DNA from: Notamacropus eugenii
Taxonomy: Eukaryota; Chordata; Mammalia; Diprotodontia; Macropodidae
Direction: 5' to 3'
NCBI RefSeq assembly: GCF_028372415.1
Contig: NC_092875.1
Span: forward strand, 183,173,522 to 183,237,521
DNA length: 64,000 bases
In this document: positions 10,948-21,814 of the stretch, piece by piece
Layout: the number at the start of each line of letters is the position of its first letter
Numbering within the stretch: the first letter of the stretch is position 1
Position numbers and translations under genes: made by a program
Notes under the pieces: generated by a model
The model's database searches: none
What the model was told of the DNA's origin: nothing
What the model saw: only the letters and a program-made list of their open reading frames with translations

Positions 10948-11206
10948 TTGTTGTTGTTCAGTTGTTTCAATCCTAACTGACTTTTCCTGACCCTTTTTGG
11001 GGTTTTCTTGGCAACGATACTGGAGTGGTTTGCCATTTCCTTCTCCAGCTCATTTAACAAATGAGAAAACTGAGGGAAGCAGGGTTAAGTGACTTACCTA
11101 GGGTCATACAGCTAGTAAGTGTTTGAAGCCAGAATTAAACTCAGAAAAATGAGTCTTCCTGACTCCAGGATCAGCACTCTATCCACTGTGACACTTAGCT
11201 GCCCCC
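10948..11206 (-). mobile_element. MAR1-type CORE-SINE
   Basis: Antisense full-length copy: 'ttgttgttgttcag' tail, 'tttggggttttcttggcaac', 'gccatttccttctccagctc', CORE, and 'cactctatccactgtgacac' head. Confidence 0.93.
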
Positions 11207-11324
11207 TGTTTAGGGGGTACCGACTTTTATAAGACATTTTGGAAATTTATAACTTTCCTTTATATTTAAAATTTTTCCCATGTGCTTCTCAGTAGGTACT
11301 AATAATGCCAATAGCAGTAACAGT

Positions 11325-11592
11325 AACAATTAATAATAATAACACCATTTCTATAGAGTTTACCACATGCTAGGAGCTGTACTAAAAGTACAAATATCAC
11401 ATTTGAATTCTCACAACAACTCTGGGAGTTGGGTGCTATCATTATCCCCATTTTACAGGTGAGGAAATTTGAGTCAGACAGAAGTTAAATAAGTTGCTTA
11501 GTGTTTCATAACTAATAAGTATCTGAGGCTAAATTTGAACTCAGTTCTCCCTAAACTTCAGGCCCAGCCCCCTATCCATGGTGCCACCAATT
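11325..11592 (-). mobile_element. MIR-type CORE-SINE
   Basis: Antisense: ATTAAT-rich 3' end, 'accacatgctaggagctgt', 'tattatccccattttacagg', 'ccctatccatggtgccacc' head. Confidence 0.88.
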
Positions 11593-12058
11593 TGACTCCA
11601 TAACTCTTAGAAATACTACAGAGTGCCTGCCATGTGTTAAATTCAGGAATAGGAAAGTAGGATAAACCAAGAAGCAGAATCCCAGTACTCTATGCAGAAG
11701 GCCTGGGACCAGAGAGGACCAGACATTATAGCCTGCAAGACAAAATCAAAGGTTGCCTGGGAAAATTGCCCAGAAATAAGATGTCTTCTAGGAGGTTTAT
11801 ACTGGCGGAGACCCAGTAACCTCAACTCCTCCTTCCAATCCTTGGTACTACCCATGTGTCCATAAACATGAACTATTTGAGTTAATTACTACCATGTGTT
11901 TCAAAGCATGCTTCATACACACTATTTTCATGTTCTTAATTAGCATCATGTAGACTCTCAAAATGTTTGCACATAGCCAGGAGTGAGGATCCAGAATGAG
12001 ATGGGATTAGGAAGTATATACAGTAGGATATTTTCTTCACTTTTGATTAATAGAAAAA
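11593..12058. other. No gene or clear repeat recognised
   Basis: Unassigned sequence. Confidence 0.35.
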
Positions 12059-12059
12059 T

Positions 12060-12303
12060 GACATTATTGCTATTTTCAGTTGTGTCTGGCTCTTCATGAC
12101 CTCATTTGGGGTTTTCTTGGCAGTGATGCTGGAATGATTTGCCATTTCCTTCTCCAGCTCATTTTATAGATGAGGAAGTGAGGCAAATAGGGTTAAGTGA
12201 CTTGCCCAGGGTCACATCACTACTGAGTATCTGAAGCCAAATTTGAACTTGGGAAGATGAGTCTTTCTGACTCTGGGCCCGACGCTCTATCTCATGTGCC
12301 AAA
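12060..12303 (-). mobile_element. MAR1-type CORE-SINE
   Basis: Antisense copy with 'cagttgtgtctggctcttca', 'tttggggttttcttggcagt', 'gtgacttgcccagggtcaca', and a degraded head. Confidence 0.92.
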
Positions 12304-12489
12304 ACGAACATTTGCCAGCCTATTGGGTAGGTTGTTTGTTAGATATTAGCCCACTGTGGAACATTAATTACAAAATTCTCATATTTCATATGTCTTGACT
12401 ATGTAGTCATATGTATTCCAATATAAAACAAAACATTTAAGTAAATTTATTTCTGTCTTTTCCTTTTTGCCAAATCCTTAGTGTCTCCA

Positions 12490-12712
12490 TTGTACATGAG
12501 GCATAGTATAGAGGAAAGAATGCTACATTTGTAGTTAATCAATCAATAAACATTTATTAAGCTGGTTCTGCTACATACTACCTATGGGATGTTGGGCAAA
12601 TCAATTCACATTTATGGACCTGGGTTCCTCCATCCATAACAATGAAGAGATTAAACTAGATGATCTATAAATTCTCTCTCAGCTCTAAATCCTTTGCTGC
12701 AATGTCCCATAC
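12490..12712 (+). mobile_element. MIR3-type SINE, with an L2-like 3' end fragment
   Basis: The tail 'gagattaaactagatgatct' and 'tctctctcagctctaaatcc' is the MIR3-type ending. 'caatcaataaacatttatta' near 12540 looks like a short antisense L2 terminus lodged in it. Confidence 0.6.
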
Positions 12713-12884
12713 ACATTAAATCAAAGTACTTTTGCCTGAAAATTCTTGAATGAATTCATCATCATTACCATCATCATTATTAAGTATTTACTGAGCACTC
12801 ACTCAAGGTTTGCTGTACCTTTGTGATGCCATAGGTACCATACTTCATGAAGCAATTCACCTTAGGTCATTCTTGAATGTCAAT

Positions 12885-13330
12885 CAACTCAGTGTACATT
12901 TATCATGGAAATACTGTGTACAAAGCATTATTCCATCCCTACATGGGATATAAAGATGAATAAAATACTATCCCTGACACCAAAGAGTTTAAGATTTCAC
13001 TGGAGGAGGAGAGGAATGGTGTAAAGGGAGAGAATAGATATAAAAATAATTTAGCTACATGTTAGAATATGATGAGACATAATGCCAAGAGATCATAGAA
13101 GAGAATGATAAGATCTGATTGAGGGTACTGAGGAAGGTTCCGGGAAGGAAATGGCTTCTGAGCTTGGTCTTGTAGATAACATTTCTATCAGTGGAAATGG
13201 ATTTAGTGTGTCATTCTAAGTGGAGAAAACAGTACACAAAACGGACAAGTAGAAAAAATGAGCAGTCGCAGCAAATATACAATAGTTCTGTTTTGCTGAC
13301 ATGGTGGTGAGCCATGGCATATGGGCTACA
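12885..13330 (-). mobile_element. L2 LINE 3' UTR and terminus
   Basis: The left edge reads as antisense L2 end ('gtacatttatcatgg', 'gatataaagatgaata', 'agagtttaagatttcac'), followed by UTR-like text ('cttctgagcttggtcttgta'). Diverged. Confidence 0.55.
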
Positions 13331-14640
13331 GAGATGGGTAAACGGAATGAGAGGAAATATTCCTCATTATTCTATGTGAAACTTTCATTACAGCATTAAT
13401 GATGAGGCAGGATTGTAGTAGAAAGAATATTGGATCTGGTCCTTGGATTAACAGATAGAACATCTGCCACCATGTGATACTTAAATCCTTTCCAGTTTCA
13501 TAGGACACACCAGAGCATGTGCCCATCAGACGTAATCTTCAAGAACTCAGGGTTACCTTTATGTTACAGAGAAAGTATAATTATGTGGTTGAGGGGGGAA
13601 GTAGAAGGACTTTTTCTAGCCCCATTAGTTAGTTTATTCATTCCATTTGGTTTTGCTCCTGAGGTGATTTGCATAAACCAGGAGTCTGATGAGTATTGAA
13701 AACAATCTTCTTACTCCAGCAAACTCCTATGCATTTTTTCCTAGGAGGAATTTCCAGATGACTTACTGGTACCTAGAGATATGATAGGAGTTAAAAGGAA
13801 TTTTATGATCATAATTCAGATAAGAGTTTAAACTGAAGTCTGAGGGACCTCAGAAGATTTTGATTCAAAAGATAGACTCACAACAATGAAGACCTGCCTT
13901 AGGTCTGAAAATTTATTTAAAAGTACCAAACAGCAACTGGAGTTATCATGTTTGATAACACCCTCCCCTCCCAGCCATACGTGTTCCAGTCTTCTATCCC
14001 CTTTCTCACTGACAGTGTAAAAACTCAGAGTGTTTATGTGTAAACAGGGGAGAGGAGAACAAATGTCTTGTCACTTATTTTTGCTACACTGTTCAATTAA
14101 ATGTCTTTTGCTTTGAGCTACTGTGTCTACTGGTTGGCTGGCAAAAGGAAGACATCAGTGGGGGCTTATTAGCTATGGTTTTGAGTGAATATTGACCAAC
14201 AATGTGCTCAGAATCAGGGGTAGTTTTCAGGGGCTTTATGTAAGAGAGGAGTCTTATACACTATAGAAGCAATAGAAAAAGATTTTAGCAAAGAATAGTA
14301 TCATCAAAAATGATAAATCAAAGACCTAATTTCCTTCCTTCACTCAATTCTAACCTAGCACTCCTCAGAACTCCATTGGCTGGTATTTCTTTCCATTTAC
14401 CATTCCTCTTTTCTGTGACCTGAATTGGCTTTTTGCTGATAAGGAAATTCTCCATGCAGAGGACAGACAAATGGAAAATTTCTATAAAGATTACGAAAGA
14501 GTGCTGGAGAGAAATACATTGTCATGTAGGACAACTTTAATGCCATCACTGGACAGAAAATCAACGAGAAATAGATCAGAAATTCAAAAGAAGGAAATAC
14601 AATAAACAAAGACTATGGTTAGCTGAGTTCGTTGCCTCTT
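13331..14640. other. Mostly unassigned sequence
   Basis: No supported ORF. About 13900-14150 ('caattaaatgtcttttgctt') has an LTR-like feel (short U-rich end after an A/T signal), but I see no matching boundary, so I do not call it. Confidence 0.3.
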
Positions 14641-14649
14641 ATCACATCC

Positions 14650-15060
14650 TACATTCTCATATTATCTTCTCATACCTCAGCTCACACCATCCTTTCCTCT
14701 TGGAGTAGATGGATAGCCTTTCCTTTCTGTATTAGTCAAGGTTTCTTGTTTTGAAGATGGCCTTTGCCATCCCTTCTAGCTCTCACTTTTTGATCCAATG
14801 ACCACATTCCTTGACTTTTCCCACAATATATACTCCTCCCCCACCTCTGAATGCTGAAAGTGACTGCTCATTTCTCATAGTTTTCTGTCTGTCTTCACAT
14901 CTGTCACACTTTCCTTTGAATCATATTTGTGTGTATATTGCTTCTTCCCTTTTTGATTGTAAAATCCTTGGAAATAAAGTTCAACTATATCTATTTTTAC
15001 ATTTCTCTCACAGAATTGTACAAATAATGCTTAATTTGTTAATTTGTTGAATTGGATTGA
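14650..15060 (+). mobile_element. L2 LINE 3' end
   Basis: Shows the run from the end of L2 ORF2 ('ttttgatccaatgaccacat', 'gacttttcccacaatatata') into the terminus ('attgtaaaatccttggaaat', 'aattggattgaa'). Confidence 0.6.
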
Positions 15061-16289
15061 ATGTTATGAGCACATTTCTAGAAGGTGAAAAAACATCTGT
15101 AGGTATGGAGAAGGCCTTTTGGGAAAACATCTAAATGAATTGATGTCTTCCTCAGTGACATGAGATGTTTTTCCTCTGATATATGTCGTTAAAGCAAGAA
15201 ATATTTGAAACAGATTGAAACATTGGCCTCTCAGAGTGACAGTTGTCCTAGACATTGCAAAAGAAAATTGAATAAACAAAGCTCCAAGTTCCCATTGAGA
15301 ATATTGTTTTTATGCAGAAACATTGGCTGGTACTAAGGTTGGAAGATTTTCAGTTCAAAGAGGAAAAAAGAGTCAGTGAAGATCATAAAAGTCTCATCAA
15401 AATAATTAGCCTCAGCCACCAATGGATAGAATGAAAGAGTTTTCTCAGGGCAGAAAAGGAGAATCAGCTAGGCTACGGAAAAGATGATGGCAAGTAGAGC
15501 ACAGGTGTAAACATAAAGGAAGGTAGAGAGGGAAGATGATGAAAAATCTGTGCCAGGAAATTGGGGCTGGCTTGCACAGAAATGGTGAAGAATGCAGAAG
15601 AATTTGCTGCAAAGAAGCAATTGAGATGAAGCAGAGACTGAAGAAGGAAAAGTTGGATCCCAAGGGTCAGCAACAGAAGTGTAGCATTATGAGTGATGTT
15701 ATAAGTTGAGAATGGCTAGGATCCCACAGATCCCCAGTGAATGAATGTCATCTGAAAAAAAAATACTACCATGTCTCTTGCATTCATTTGAAATTCCAAG
15801 TACCACATGTGGAAAAAATCTATATGCCTTGTGAGATAGAGTTACAGCGGCATATAAAGATACACAAGATGGAAAATGACTAGGAAATGATGGGATTCAT
15901 CTTGAAAACCAGGAAATTGGTATAGAATTCTAAAAGGTATCCTGAGAGAGGATCATGCATTAGCTTGCACGAAGTTTATCCCCAAAGTTTCAAATGTGTC
16001 AAGGACTGTGTTGCTTTTGAAAAAAAGGCAACCTAGGAAATCTCAGTGGTGGTTATTACTTTGTAATTCTTTTGTAAATCTATCCACCTCTTCATTTGCA
16101 AGCAGCTCTACTGAATCAAGAAGGAGATAGAGAGTTCCACCAGACAGGAGCCTGTCATTTTTATATGTACCTTCTCAGTCACAGGTTACACACATACAAC
16201 ATGCCAATGTCAAAAAATGTCAAAGAAAAAGTCAAAGATTGTGGAGTCTCCATGCTCTAGGCACTGGAGGGTTAAGATACTTATCTTGG
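15061..16289. other. Unassigned sequence
   Basis: No repeat I can name and no supported ORF. The overlapping minus-strand ORFs at 15445-15673 are Leu/Ser/Phe-rich with no motif. It may contain more of the RTE element whose relic begins at 16855. Confidence 0.3.
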
Positions 16290-16375
16290 TGGAAATAGAA
16301 GTTGAAGGTTGGAAAGGACCTCAGAGGCCATGGGTTCTCTCTCCTCCAGCTGCTTCTTGAAAACTTTCAGTGATG
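16290..16375 (-). mobile_element. L3/CR1-type LINE 3' end fragment
   Basis: 'ggttggaaaggacctcagag' followed by 'ctgcttcttgaaaactttca' is the antisense CR1/L3 terminal pattern, also seen at 51325-51530. Confidence 0.55.
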
Positions 16376-16394
16376 AAGAAGAAAGGAGGAGAAG

Positions 16395-16438
16395 AAGAAG
16401 GTCTGGTTTTGAATCCTGTCTCTGACATCAGTGTCACC
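16395..16438 (+). mobile_element. MIR-type SINE, 5' part (interrupted)
   Basis: 'gaatcctgtctctgacatca' continues, after the MAR1 insertion at 16441-16685, as 'gaccatagacaagtcattaa' at 16687. Confidence 0.7.
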
Positions 16439-16440
16439 AT

Positions 16441-16685
16441 ATTTGTTTGGTTGATTCAATAGTGTGTGACTCTTTGGTCCCCATTTTGAGTTTTTGCTGG
16501 CAACAGTTGGAGTGGTTTGCCATTTCCTTCTTCATCTCATTGTACAGAAGAGAAAACAGGCAAAAAAGCTTTAAATGAGTTGCTCAGGGTCTCACAGCTA
16601 GCAAGTGTCTGAACCGAGATTTGAACTCAGGTCTTCCTGACTCCAGGCTTGGTGCTCTATCCACTCTTCCACCTAGCTTTCCCAA
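16441..16685 (-). mobile_element. MAR1-type CORE-SINE inserted in a MIR
   Basis: Antisense MAR1 with tail ('agtgtgtgactctttggtcc'), 'tggtttgccatttccttctt' and head ('gctctatccactcttccacc'). It splits a plus-strand MIR. The flanks 'caccata' and 'gaccata' look like a weak target duplication. Confidence 0.88.
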
Positions 16686-16840
16686 GGTGACCATAGACAA
16701 GTCATTAAAAACCTCTTTCTCTGACTCCATTTCTTCATCTGTAAAATGAAGATGACAGTCCTTATACTACCTACCTCCTAGGGCTATTGTAAGGAAAGCC
16801 TCTAAACATATGCTATATAAAAGTGAATTTGTTATTATTA
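16686..16840 (+). mobile_element. MIR-type SINE, 3' part
   Basis: Continuation of 16395-16438: 'atttcttcatctgtaaaatg', 'ctacctcctagggctattg', ending in 'gttattatta'. Confidence 0.82.
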
Positions 16841-16854
16841 GAAAGTTTTTGTCT

Positions 16855-17335
16855 TTTCTGTCCTGGGGTCACTGTAAGGAGTGGCAACAATGAATCCATT
16901 CCACAATGGTGGAATAAATCCAGCAGATATCCACATTCCTGAGGAGATAAGCACCAGATGCTGAGCTAAAATTAAGGTGTTCACAGACCTGTTTTGGATC
17001 AGGAGCCAAAAGGAACTGGCAAAAGGAAGCAGCCCTCTGAAACTCTTCAAGGCTCCTTTGGAGGTGTTGCTTTGGGGATGTGGGAAGAGGAAAATAAAAC
17101 TGAATAGAAAACACCTCATGATTTGCTTTTTGTAGATGATGGCATTCAACCTAGAGCTCCAAGAAAAGTTCCAATAGCTCCAGAGGGTGTCCAAGCTGAT
17201 CAGCATAGAAATGAGCTTTAACAAAGCAAAGTTGACATGCAGCAAATATTTCCTGCAAGCCTAGTGTGCAGAGACTGACAGGTGATTGAGGGGGTGCTGG
17301 TAGATGTTCCCATTATCTCCAATTCCAACACAGTA
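16855..17335 (+). pseudogene. RTE-clade LINE reverse-transcriptase relic
   Basis: In the frame starting at 17019 the text reads KGSSPLKLFKAPLEVLL, then KIKLNRKHLM. After the catalytic region it resumes as SKLISIEMSFNKAKLTC. This follows the order of RTE/BovB-type reverse transcriptases (SPKLF...ALE, INGEHL, [F/Y]xDD, ELQ.ML..L...S, GL.MN..KTK). The catalytic box itself is at 17129-17140 and reads FVDD, one base out of frame with its surroundings, and stops interrupt the frame. It is therefore a dead copy. Both ends are truncated by neighbouring SINE and L2 sequence. It matters because MAR1 SINE tails resemble RTE/BovB 3' ends. Clade assignment comes from my reading of short motifs, not a search. 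Confidence 0.6.
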
Positions 17336-17384
17336 GCAGGAAGGATAGAGATGGACCAAAAAGATGCCAAGTGTTCACAGTTCT

Positions 17385-17702
17385 TTTTAGTTTATGGTAA
17401 TTAGCTCCCATACAGATATTTATCATCTCTATGCAGCTAAGCCTCAATATACTTATTCACCTCTCACGCCTCTCCTGAACTCCAATTCTGAATCTTCAGT
17501 TGCTTCCCAGACATCTCCAGCTTAATGTCCCATAGACATCTCACACTCAGTATATCAGAATAGAAATCACTATCTTTTCCCTTAAAACTACAACTCCATT
17601 GAGGGAACTATTTTCATTTCAGTCACTCAGAGTTTCAACCTAGGCGTTATCCTTGATTCTCCACTTTTTCTCATCTTCTGTATCCATTCAGTTGCCATGT
17701 CT
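17385..17702 (+). pseudogene. L2 LINE ORF2 relic (reverse-transcriptase C-terminal part)
   Basis: The text follows L2 just after the reverse-transcriptase active site: 'ctcctgaactccaattctga', 'cagacatctccagcttaatg', 'catagacatctcacactcag', 'taggcgttatccttgattct', 'atccattcagttgccatg'. Frameshifts break the frame. It ends at a MIR. Confidence 0.7.
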
Positions 17703-17916
17703 GTGATAAGCATTTTACAATATTATCTCATTCAATTTTCACAAAACCTTGGGAAATAGGTACTTTTATTCTTCTCATTTTACAGTTAGAGAAACTGAGG
17801 GAAATAAAACTTAAATGACTTGCCCAGGGTCACATAGCTAGTAAGCATCTGAGATCACATTCCAACTCAGGTCTTCCTGACTGCAGGACTAGTGCTGTAT
17901 TCACCTGGCTGCTGTA
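17703..17916 (-). mobile_element. MIR-type CORE-SINE
   Basis: Antisense: 'tctcattcaattttcac', 'cattttacagttagagaaac', 'gacttgcccagggtcacata', 'caggtcttcctgactgcagg'. Confidence 0.88.
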
Positions 17917-17960
17917 AAGAGTCAGAGAGAGAGAGAGAAAAGCCTCACCTCACAGATTAG

Positions 17961-18056
17961 CCAATGGATCAAGAAACAGTGCAAAGAGCTTCAGAAAAAG
18001 CAGAGTTGAGTTCAATCCTGTTTCTGAAACTCACTACCCAGGTGATCTTAGAAAAG
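17961..18056 (+). mobile_element. MIR3-type SINE, 5' part (outer layer of a nest)
   Basis: 'gagttcaatcctgtttctga' then 'ggtgatcttagaaaag'. It resumes after the L1 as 'ctttgatgggcttcagtttc' (18526-18545) and 'cctcatctgtaaaatg' (18610-18625), and ends at 18931-18978 ('gagatcctttccagtcctaa'). Confidence 0.7.
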
Positions 18057-18516
18057 TTTATTTATTTATTTTTAGTTTTCAACATTCACTTCTATAAGCT
18101 TCTAAGTTTTCAATATTCTCTCCCCCGCCTTTTTTCCCAAGACAGCATGCAATCTGATATAGGCTGTACATATCTATTCATATTAAACATATTTTCACAT
18201 TAGTTATGTTGTAAAGAAGTATTAGAACCAGTTGGAGGAACCATGAGAAAGAAGAAACAAAACAGCAAAAGAAAAAAAGAGCAAATGGTATGCTTCGATC
18301 TGCATTCAGACTCCACAGTTCTTTCTCTGAATGTGGACAGCACTTTCCATCATGAGTCTTTTTGAATTGTAGATCCTTGCATTGATGAGAAGAGCCAAAT
18401 CTCTGAAAGACAGTCATCACACAATGCAACTATATCCAATGTTACAATGTACAATGTTCTCCTGGTCCTATTCACATCACTCAGCATCAGTTCATATAAG
18501 TCTTTCCAGGTTTTTG
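18057..18516 (-). mobile_element. L1 LINE, 5'-truncated, with 9-bp target-site duplication
   Basis: Antisense L1 3' end. A T-rich run at 18057 is the poly(A) end, then 'gatataggctgtacatatct', 'gatctgcattcagactcc', 'ctcagcatcagttcatataa'. It is bracketed by the exact direct repeat 'ttagaaaag' at 18048-18056 and 18517-18525. It is about 460 bp and sits inside a MIR3-type SINE. Confidence 0.93.
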
Positions 18517-18642
18517 TTAGAAAAGCTTTGATGGGCTTCAGTTTCAAACAGCAATCATCATTCCTCCTTTGGAACTTGTAGGCAATGATAATTCTACTAA
18601 ACAAAGATTCCTCATCTGTAAAATGAAAAGGTTAAAGAGATG

Positions 18643-18930
18643 AGTATTGTAGTAAATAGAGAACTGTAACTGAAGTCAGAAAGAAGTACCAGTACAATCT
18701 CTGTCTCAGACCCTTAATAGCTGAGTAGCCCTAAGGAAGTGATTTCAATCTTTCTCAGTGTCAGTTTCCTCATCTGTAAATGGGAATAATAATAGTAGCT
18801 ACCTCACAGGGTTAAGGTAATATATGTAAAGTTGAGTTACTATATGTAAAGTAAAATATATGAGAAAATATACGTAAAGTGCTTTGCAAATCTTAAAATG
18901 CTACAAGAGTGAGTATTATAGTTGTTGTTA
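18643..18930 (+). mobile_element. MIR-type CORE-SINE, inner layer, with local tail expansion
   Basis: 'tcagtttcctcatctgtaaa', 'tagtagctacctcacaggg', 'cgtaaagtgctttgcaaatc', ending 'gttgttgtta'. The motif 'tatatgtaaagt' is repeated between about 18820 and 18880, lengthening the tail. Confidence 0.85.
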
Positions 18931-18978
18931 GCCTCTGAGATCCTTTCCAGTCCTAAGTATAAGATCCTAGGGTCTGTG

Positions 18979-19534
18979 ACCCTTTGAAAGTCAAACAGTT
19001 AGTAGTGATCATTCACTGAGATTGGACAGAAATGACTCTGGGAAGGATACAGTGATTCCACAAGAAGCCACAGTTGCAAATGACAGAGAAATCAGCATCC
19101 TCTCTGAAGTAAGAGCCTTTAGAAGAATTGACCAGTGGTGGCTCTCAGTGGCACATGCTCCAGTGTGTGGCCAGCAGGGTAGAACCTTCTGTTCTTTAAA
19201 GGGACAGATTTGTTGGGGAATATCATCCACACAGTGAATTATGTGAGATTCTGGGAACATTCAGGTTGAAAGGTACAACAGTTGGGCTTCCAGAGACTGT
19301 GCCAGGATGTAGCTGTCCACAATTTTTTGGATATATTTAGGAGTCTTGTTTTTCAGGACTGAGTAGGCACAAACAGAATATAATATCTTGGTTAGTGACT
19401 GAGTGAGCCCTAAGGAGAGTAGTGTAAATGAGGGAGAGACATAAAAGGGAAGGTAGATAGACACCTTGGATAGAAGAGAGTGAGGGATTGCCCAGGAGTA
19501 TTAAGACCCAGTAAAAAACTGTATACCTATACTG
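18979..19534. other. No gene or clear repeat recognised
   Basis: Overlapping ORFs on both strands (19009-19260) show no domain signature. Possibly unique sequence. Confidence 0.35.
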
Positions 19535-19729
19535 CAGTAGTGTCAAACTAAAATAGTAACTAGAGCTCTGTGAGTCAGAGTATTGACTTAGAAAACCACA
19601 AATAACATTATCTATGTTGTATCGTATTTTTATTTATTTTATGAAACATTTAACGGGTACATTTTAATTTAGTTCTGTTTGCGCTCAGGTTTGGTTGGCT
19701 TCTTGCAGGCCTCCAGTTGAATATCTTTG
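19535..19729 (+). mobile_element. hAT-type DNA transposon remnant (family C)
   Basis: Starts 'cagtagtgtcaaac', an hAT-like terminal sequence. The body 'ttgacttagaaaaccacaaa' and 'ttaacattatctatgttgt'-like text match a non-autonomous hAT I know from marsupials. The right end 'agttgaatatctttg' is a degraded inverted match. No clear 8-bp target duplication. Confidence 0.5.
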
Positions 19730-20149
19730 GCAGGGAAGAGTGACTGGGGAAAGTCCATGTTCTGGTATTACGTCTGTGAACCAGAATCCATGGTGGGGAA
19801 ACAAAGTATTGTGGTGAGAACCTATTCTGGATATCTTAAGAAACTATGTGCTAGTCCTTTCTCATAAAGCAATCTAGTTTGGGAAAGAATTGATAAAAGA
19901 GAGTTTCATCACCCTTCTGTATATAGCCTGTCTAATCTCTGAAGATCCTAACTTCCACCCACACAGAGCTGTGTTCCCAGAACTAGCCTGATTATATCTT
20001 TCCTTCAGAATTCTCATGGTATCTCTAAGGAGTCGGAGATGATTCTTTAAGACCACAGATCTGAGTCCCCACTGCTGTGCTTCCCCAAGATTATCAGATG
20101 AGAATTATTTAGTTGGCTAAGCTTTAGCAGGTTTTTAGAAAGCCATATT
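19730..20149. other. No gene or clear repeat recognised
   Basis: Unassigned sequence. Confidence 0.35.
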
Positions 20150-20405
20150 TATTAGGGGAGCTAGGTGGTGAAGTGGATGGAATGCCAGGCCTAGAGTCAG
20201 AACAATTCTTCTTCCTGAGTGCAAATCCAGCCTCAGACACTTACTAGCTGCATTACCCTGGGCAAGTCACTTAACCCTGTTTGCCTCAGTTTCCTTACCT
20301 GTACAATACCTTGGAGAAGGAATTGGCAAACTACTCCAGTACCTTTGCCAAGGAAAACCCCAACATGAGTCGCAAAATGACTGAAAAAAAACCCCTAAAC
20401 ACCGT
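20150..20405 (+). mobile_element. MAR1-type CORE-SINE
   Basis: 'gctaggtggtgaagtggatg', 'cctcagacacttactagctg', 'gggcaagtcacttaaccctg', then 'cttggagaaggaattggcaa' and a degraded tail. Confidence 0.93.
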
Positions 20406-21770
20406 GTTTTAATAAAACGATCCAATGTGAACAGCTGCTATAAAACATCATCAAAGGTCTGTGACATTTTTTCCTACAATATATGGGGAAGATGGGTTCA
20501 GGTTTAGAAAGCATAGGTAGTAATAGGGTAACATGACTCCTGGTGACTGGGAGTCATTTTCTTCCATTTGTGGGGTGTTCAAGAAGTTGTCCTCTTAGGC
20601 ATAATATGGTGTTTCCTGGCAGAACCATGAGTTCAGTCTGCAATTGGCTGCCAGTGATGCAGACACTGCCTCCAGGTGATCCAGAGATGATGTTTAAGAC
20701 ACAGAGGGGAAGATGAGTGGCCCAACATGTTCTGGATCCTTTGAAGGTAGAACATCCTCCTGGGGTTAAAGGTGAAGGGAAGCTAAAGCCTAGGCCTACC
20801 CCCCTCGCCACCCTCAGGCACTTCCTCCTCAATACTTTGCTGGAAAACCACACTTGCTGTGATTTCTGGAATAGCCTCTCATTTTATGCGAGATCTAGAG
20901 GGTAGAATGAAGTCTCAAAGTCAATTGCTTGATGCCATTTGGCTTAATCAAATGACTCTCAAAGACTTTCCCACTTACTTTAAGGTCTTTTGAGAGATTG
21001 CTTAACATTAAGGTACCAGGCTTGAATAGGTGAATGGGCCATTTCTAACATTTGAAGACAGAGTCCTAGAATGTTTAAGTGAGCCAGGTGCTTGGGGGTA
21101 TAAGTGAGATTAGTGATACAAGGATCACTGCCATTAAGAGTGGAAGAGAAGGTCAGGTGAGAAGGGACCAGGACTCTGACACAGCAGAATTGTTCATCTG
21201 GGCCTTCCTCCCCAATACACATAAATAACCACCAGCAATAAACCACATGAATTACATGTAGTTAGAGCAGCTGTGCTTTGGTTCCATCATCTTGTATGTA
21301 CAGACTCAGCTCATGATGCATCATGTAAAATCTCTAAAGTTTTCCCCTGACAAGAAAATGCTATTAGATGTTTTGGATAGTGGAACAATTACACAAATTA
21401 AAAAATTAAATTAAAATATGAATTGAATTAGGGTATTCAGTAAATTTAAAAAAAAATAAGATTAGCATATCCAAAGGCAGGGATATTTCAGGGAATTTTA
21501 TTTTTAGAAAATCTGGTAAACAGATTCCATTTTGTTCTGTGAGGTGAAAAAATACTTAGGGCTTAATGAAAGCTCAAGTGGCACCAGTGTGTTTGTGCCT
21601 ACTTAGTTTTATTGCCAAAATCAGAGAATCAGATAATGATTGATAACCCTACTCCCCTTCTCTAAGGTAGGTTTGGTTTTGCTGCTTTGATGAAAGCAAT
21701 GGCTTGATCTCAGAGAGTTTGAGGCTTCAGGTTTGATTGGCTGAGCTTTCTTTCCTTTCTCCTAAAGGGG
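20406..21770. other. Mostly unassigned sequence
   Basis: About 1.3 kb without a named repeat. Short ORFs on both strands at 20554-20905 and 20980-21246 lack motifs. A good place to test for conservation. Confidence 0.4.
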
Positions 21771-21774
21771 AAGA

Positions 21775-21814
21775 GGAGCAGTCAGATGGTACAGTGGCTA
21801 GAATGTTGGGCATA
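21775..21814 (+). mobile_element. MAR1-type CORE-SINE, 5' part (interrupted by an LTR)
   Basis: 'gtacagtggctagaatgttg' is the SINE head. The sequence resumes at 22427 as 'gcatggagtcaagaagac'. Confidence 0.85.

Noticed and set aside
13900..14150. LTR-like end
   Set aside because: No TG...CA boundary, no target duplication and no second copy in the window.
16838..17245. 135-aa minus-strand open frame
   Set aside because: Antisense to the RTE reverse-transcriptase relic, whose sense reading shows the recognised motifs.
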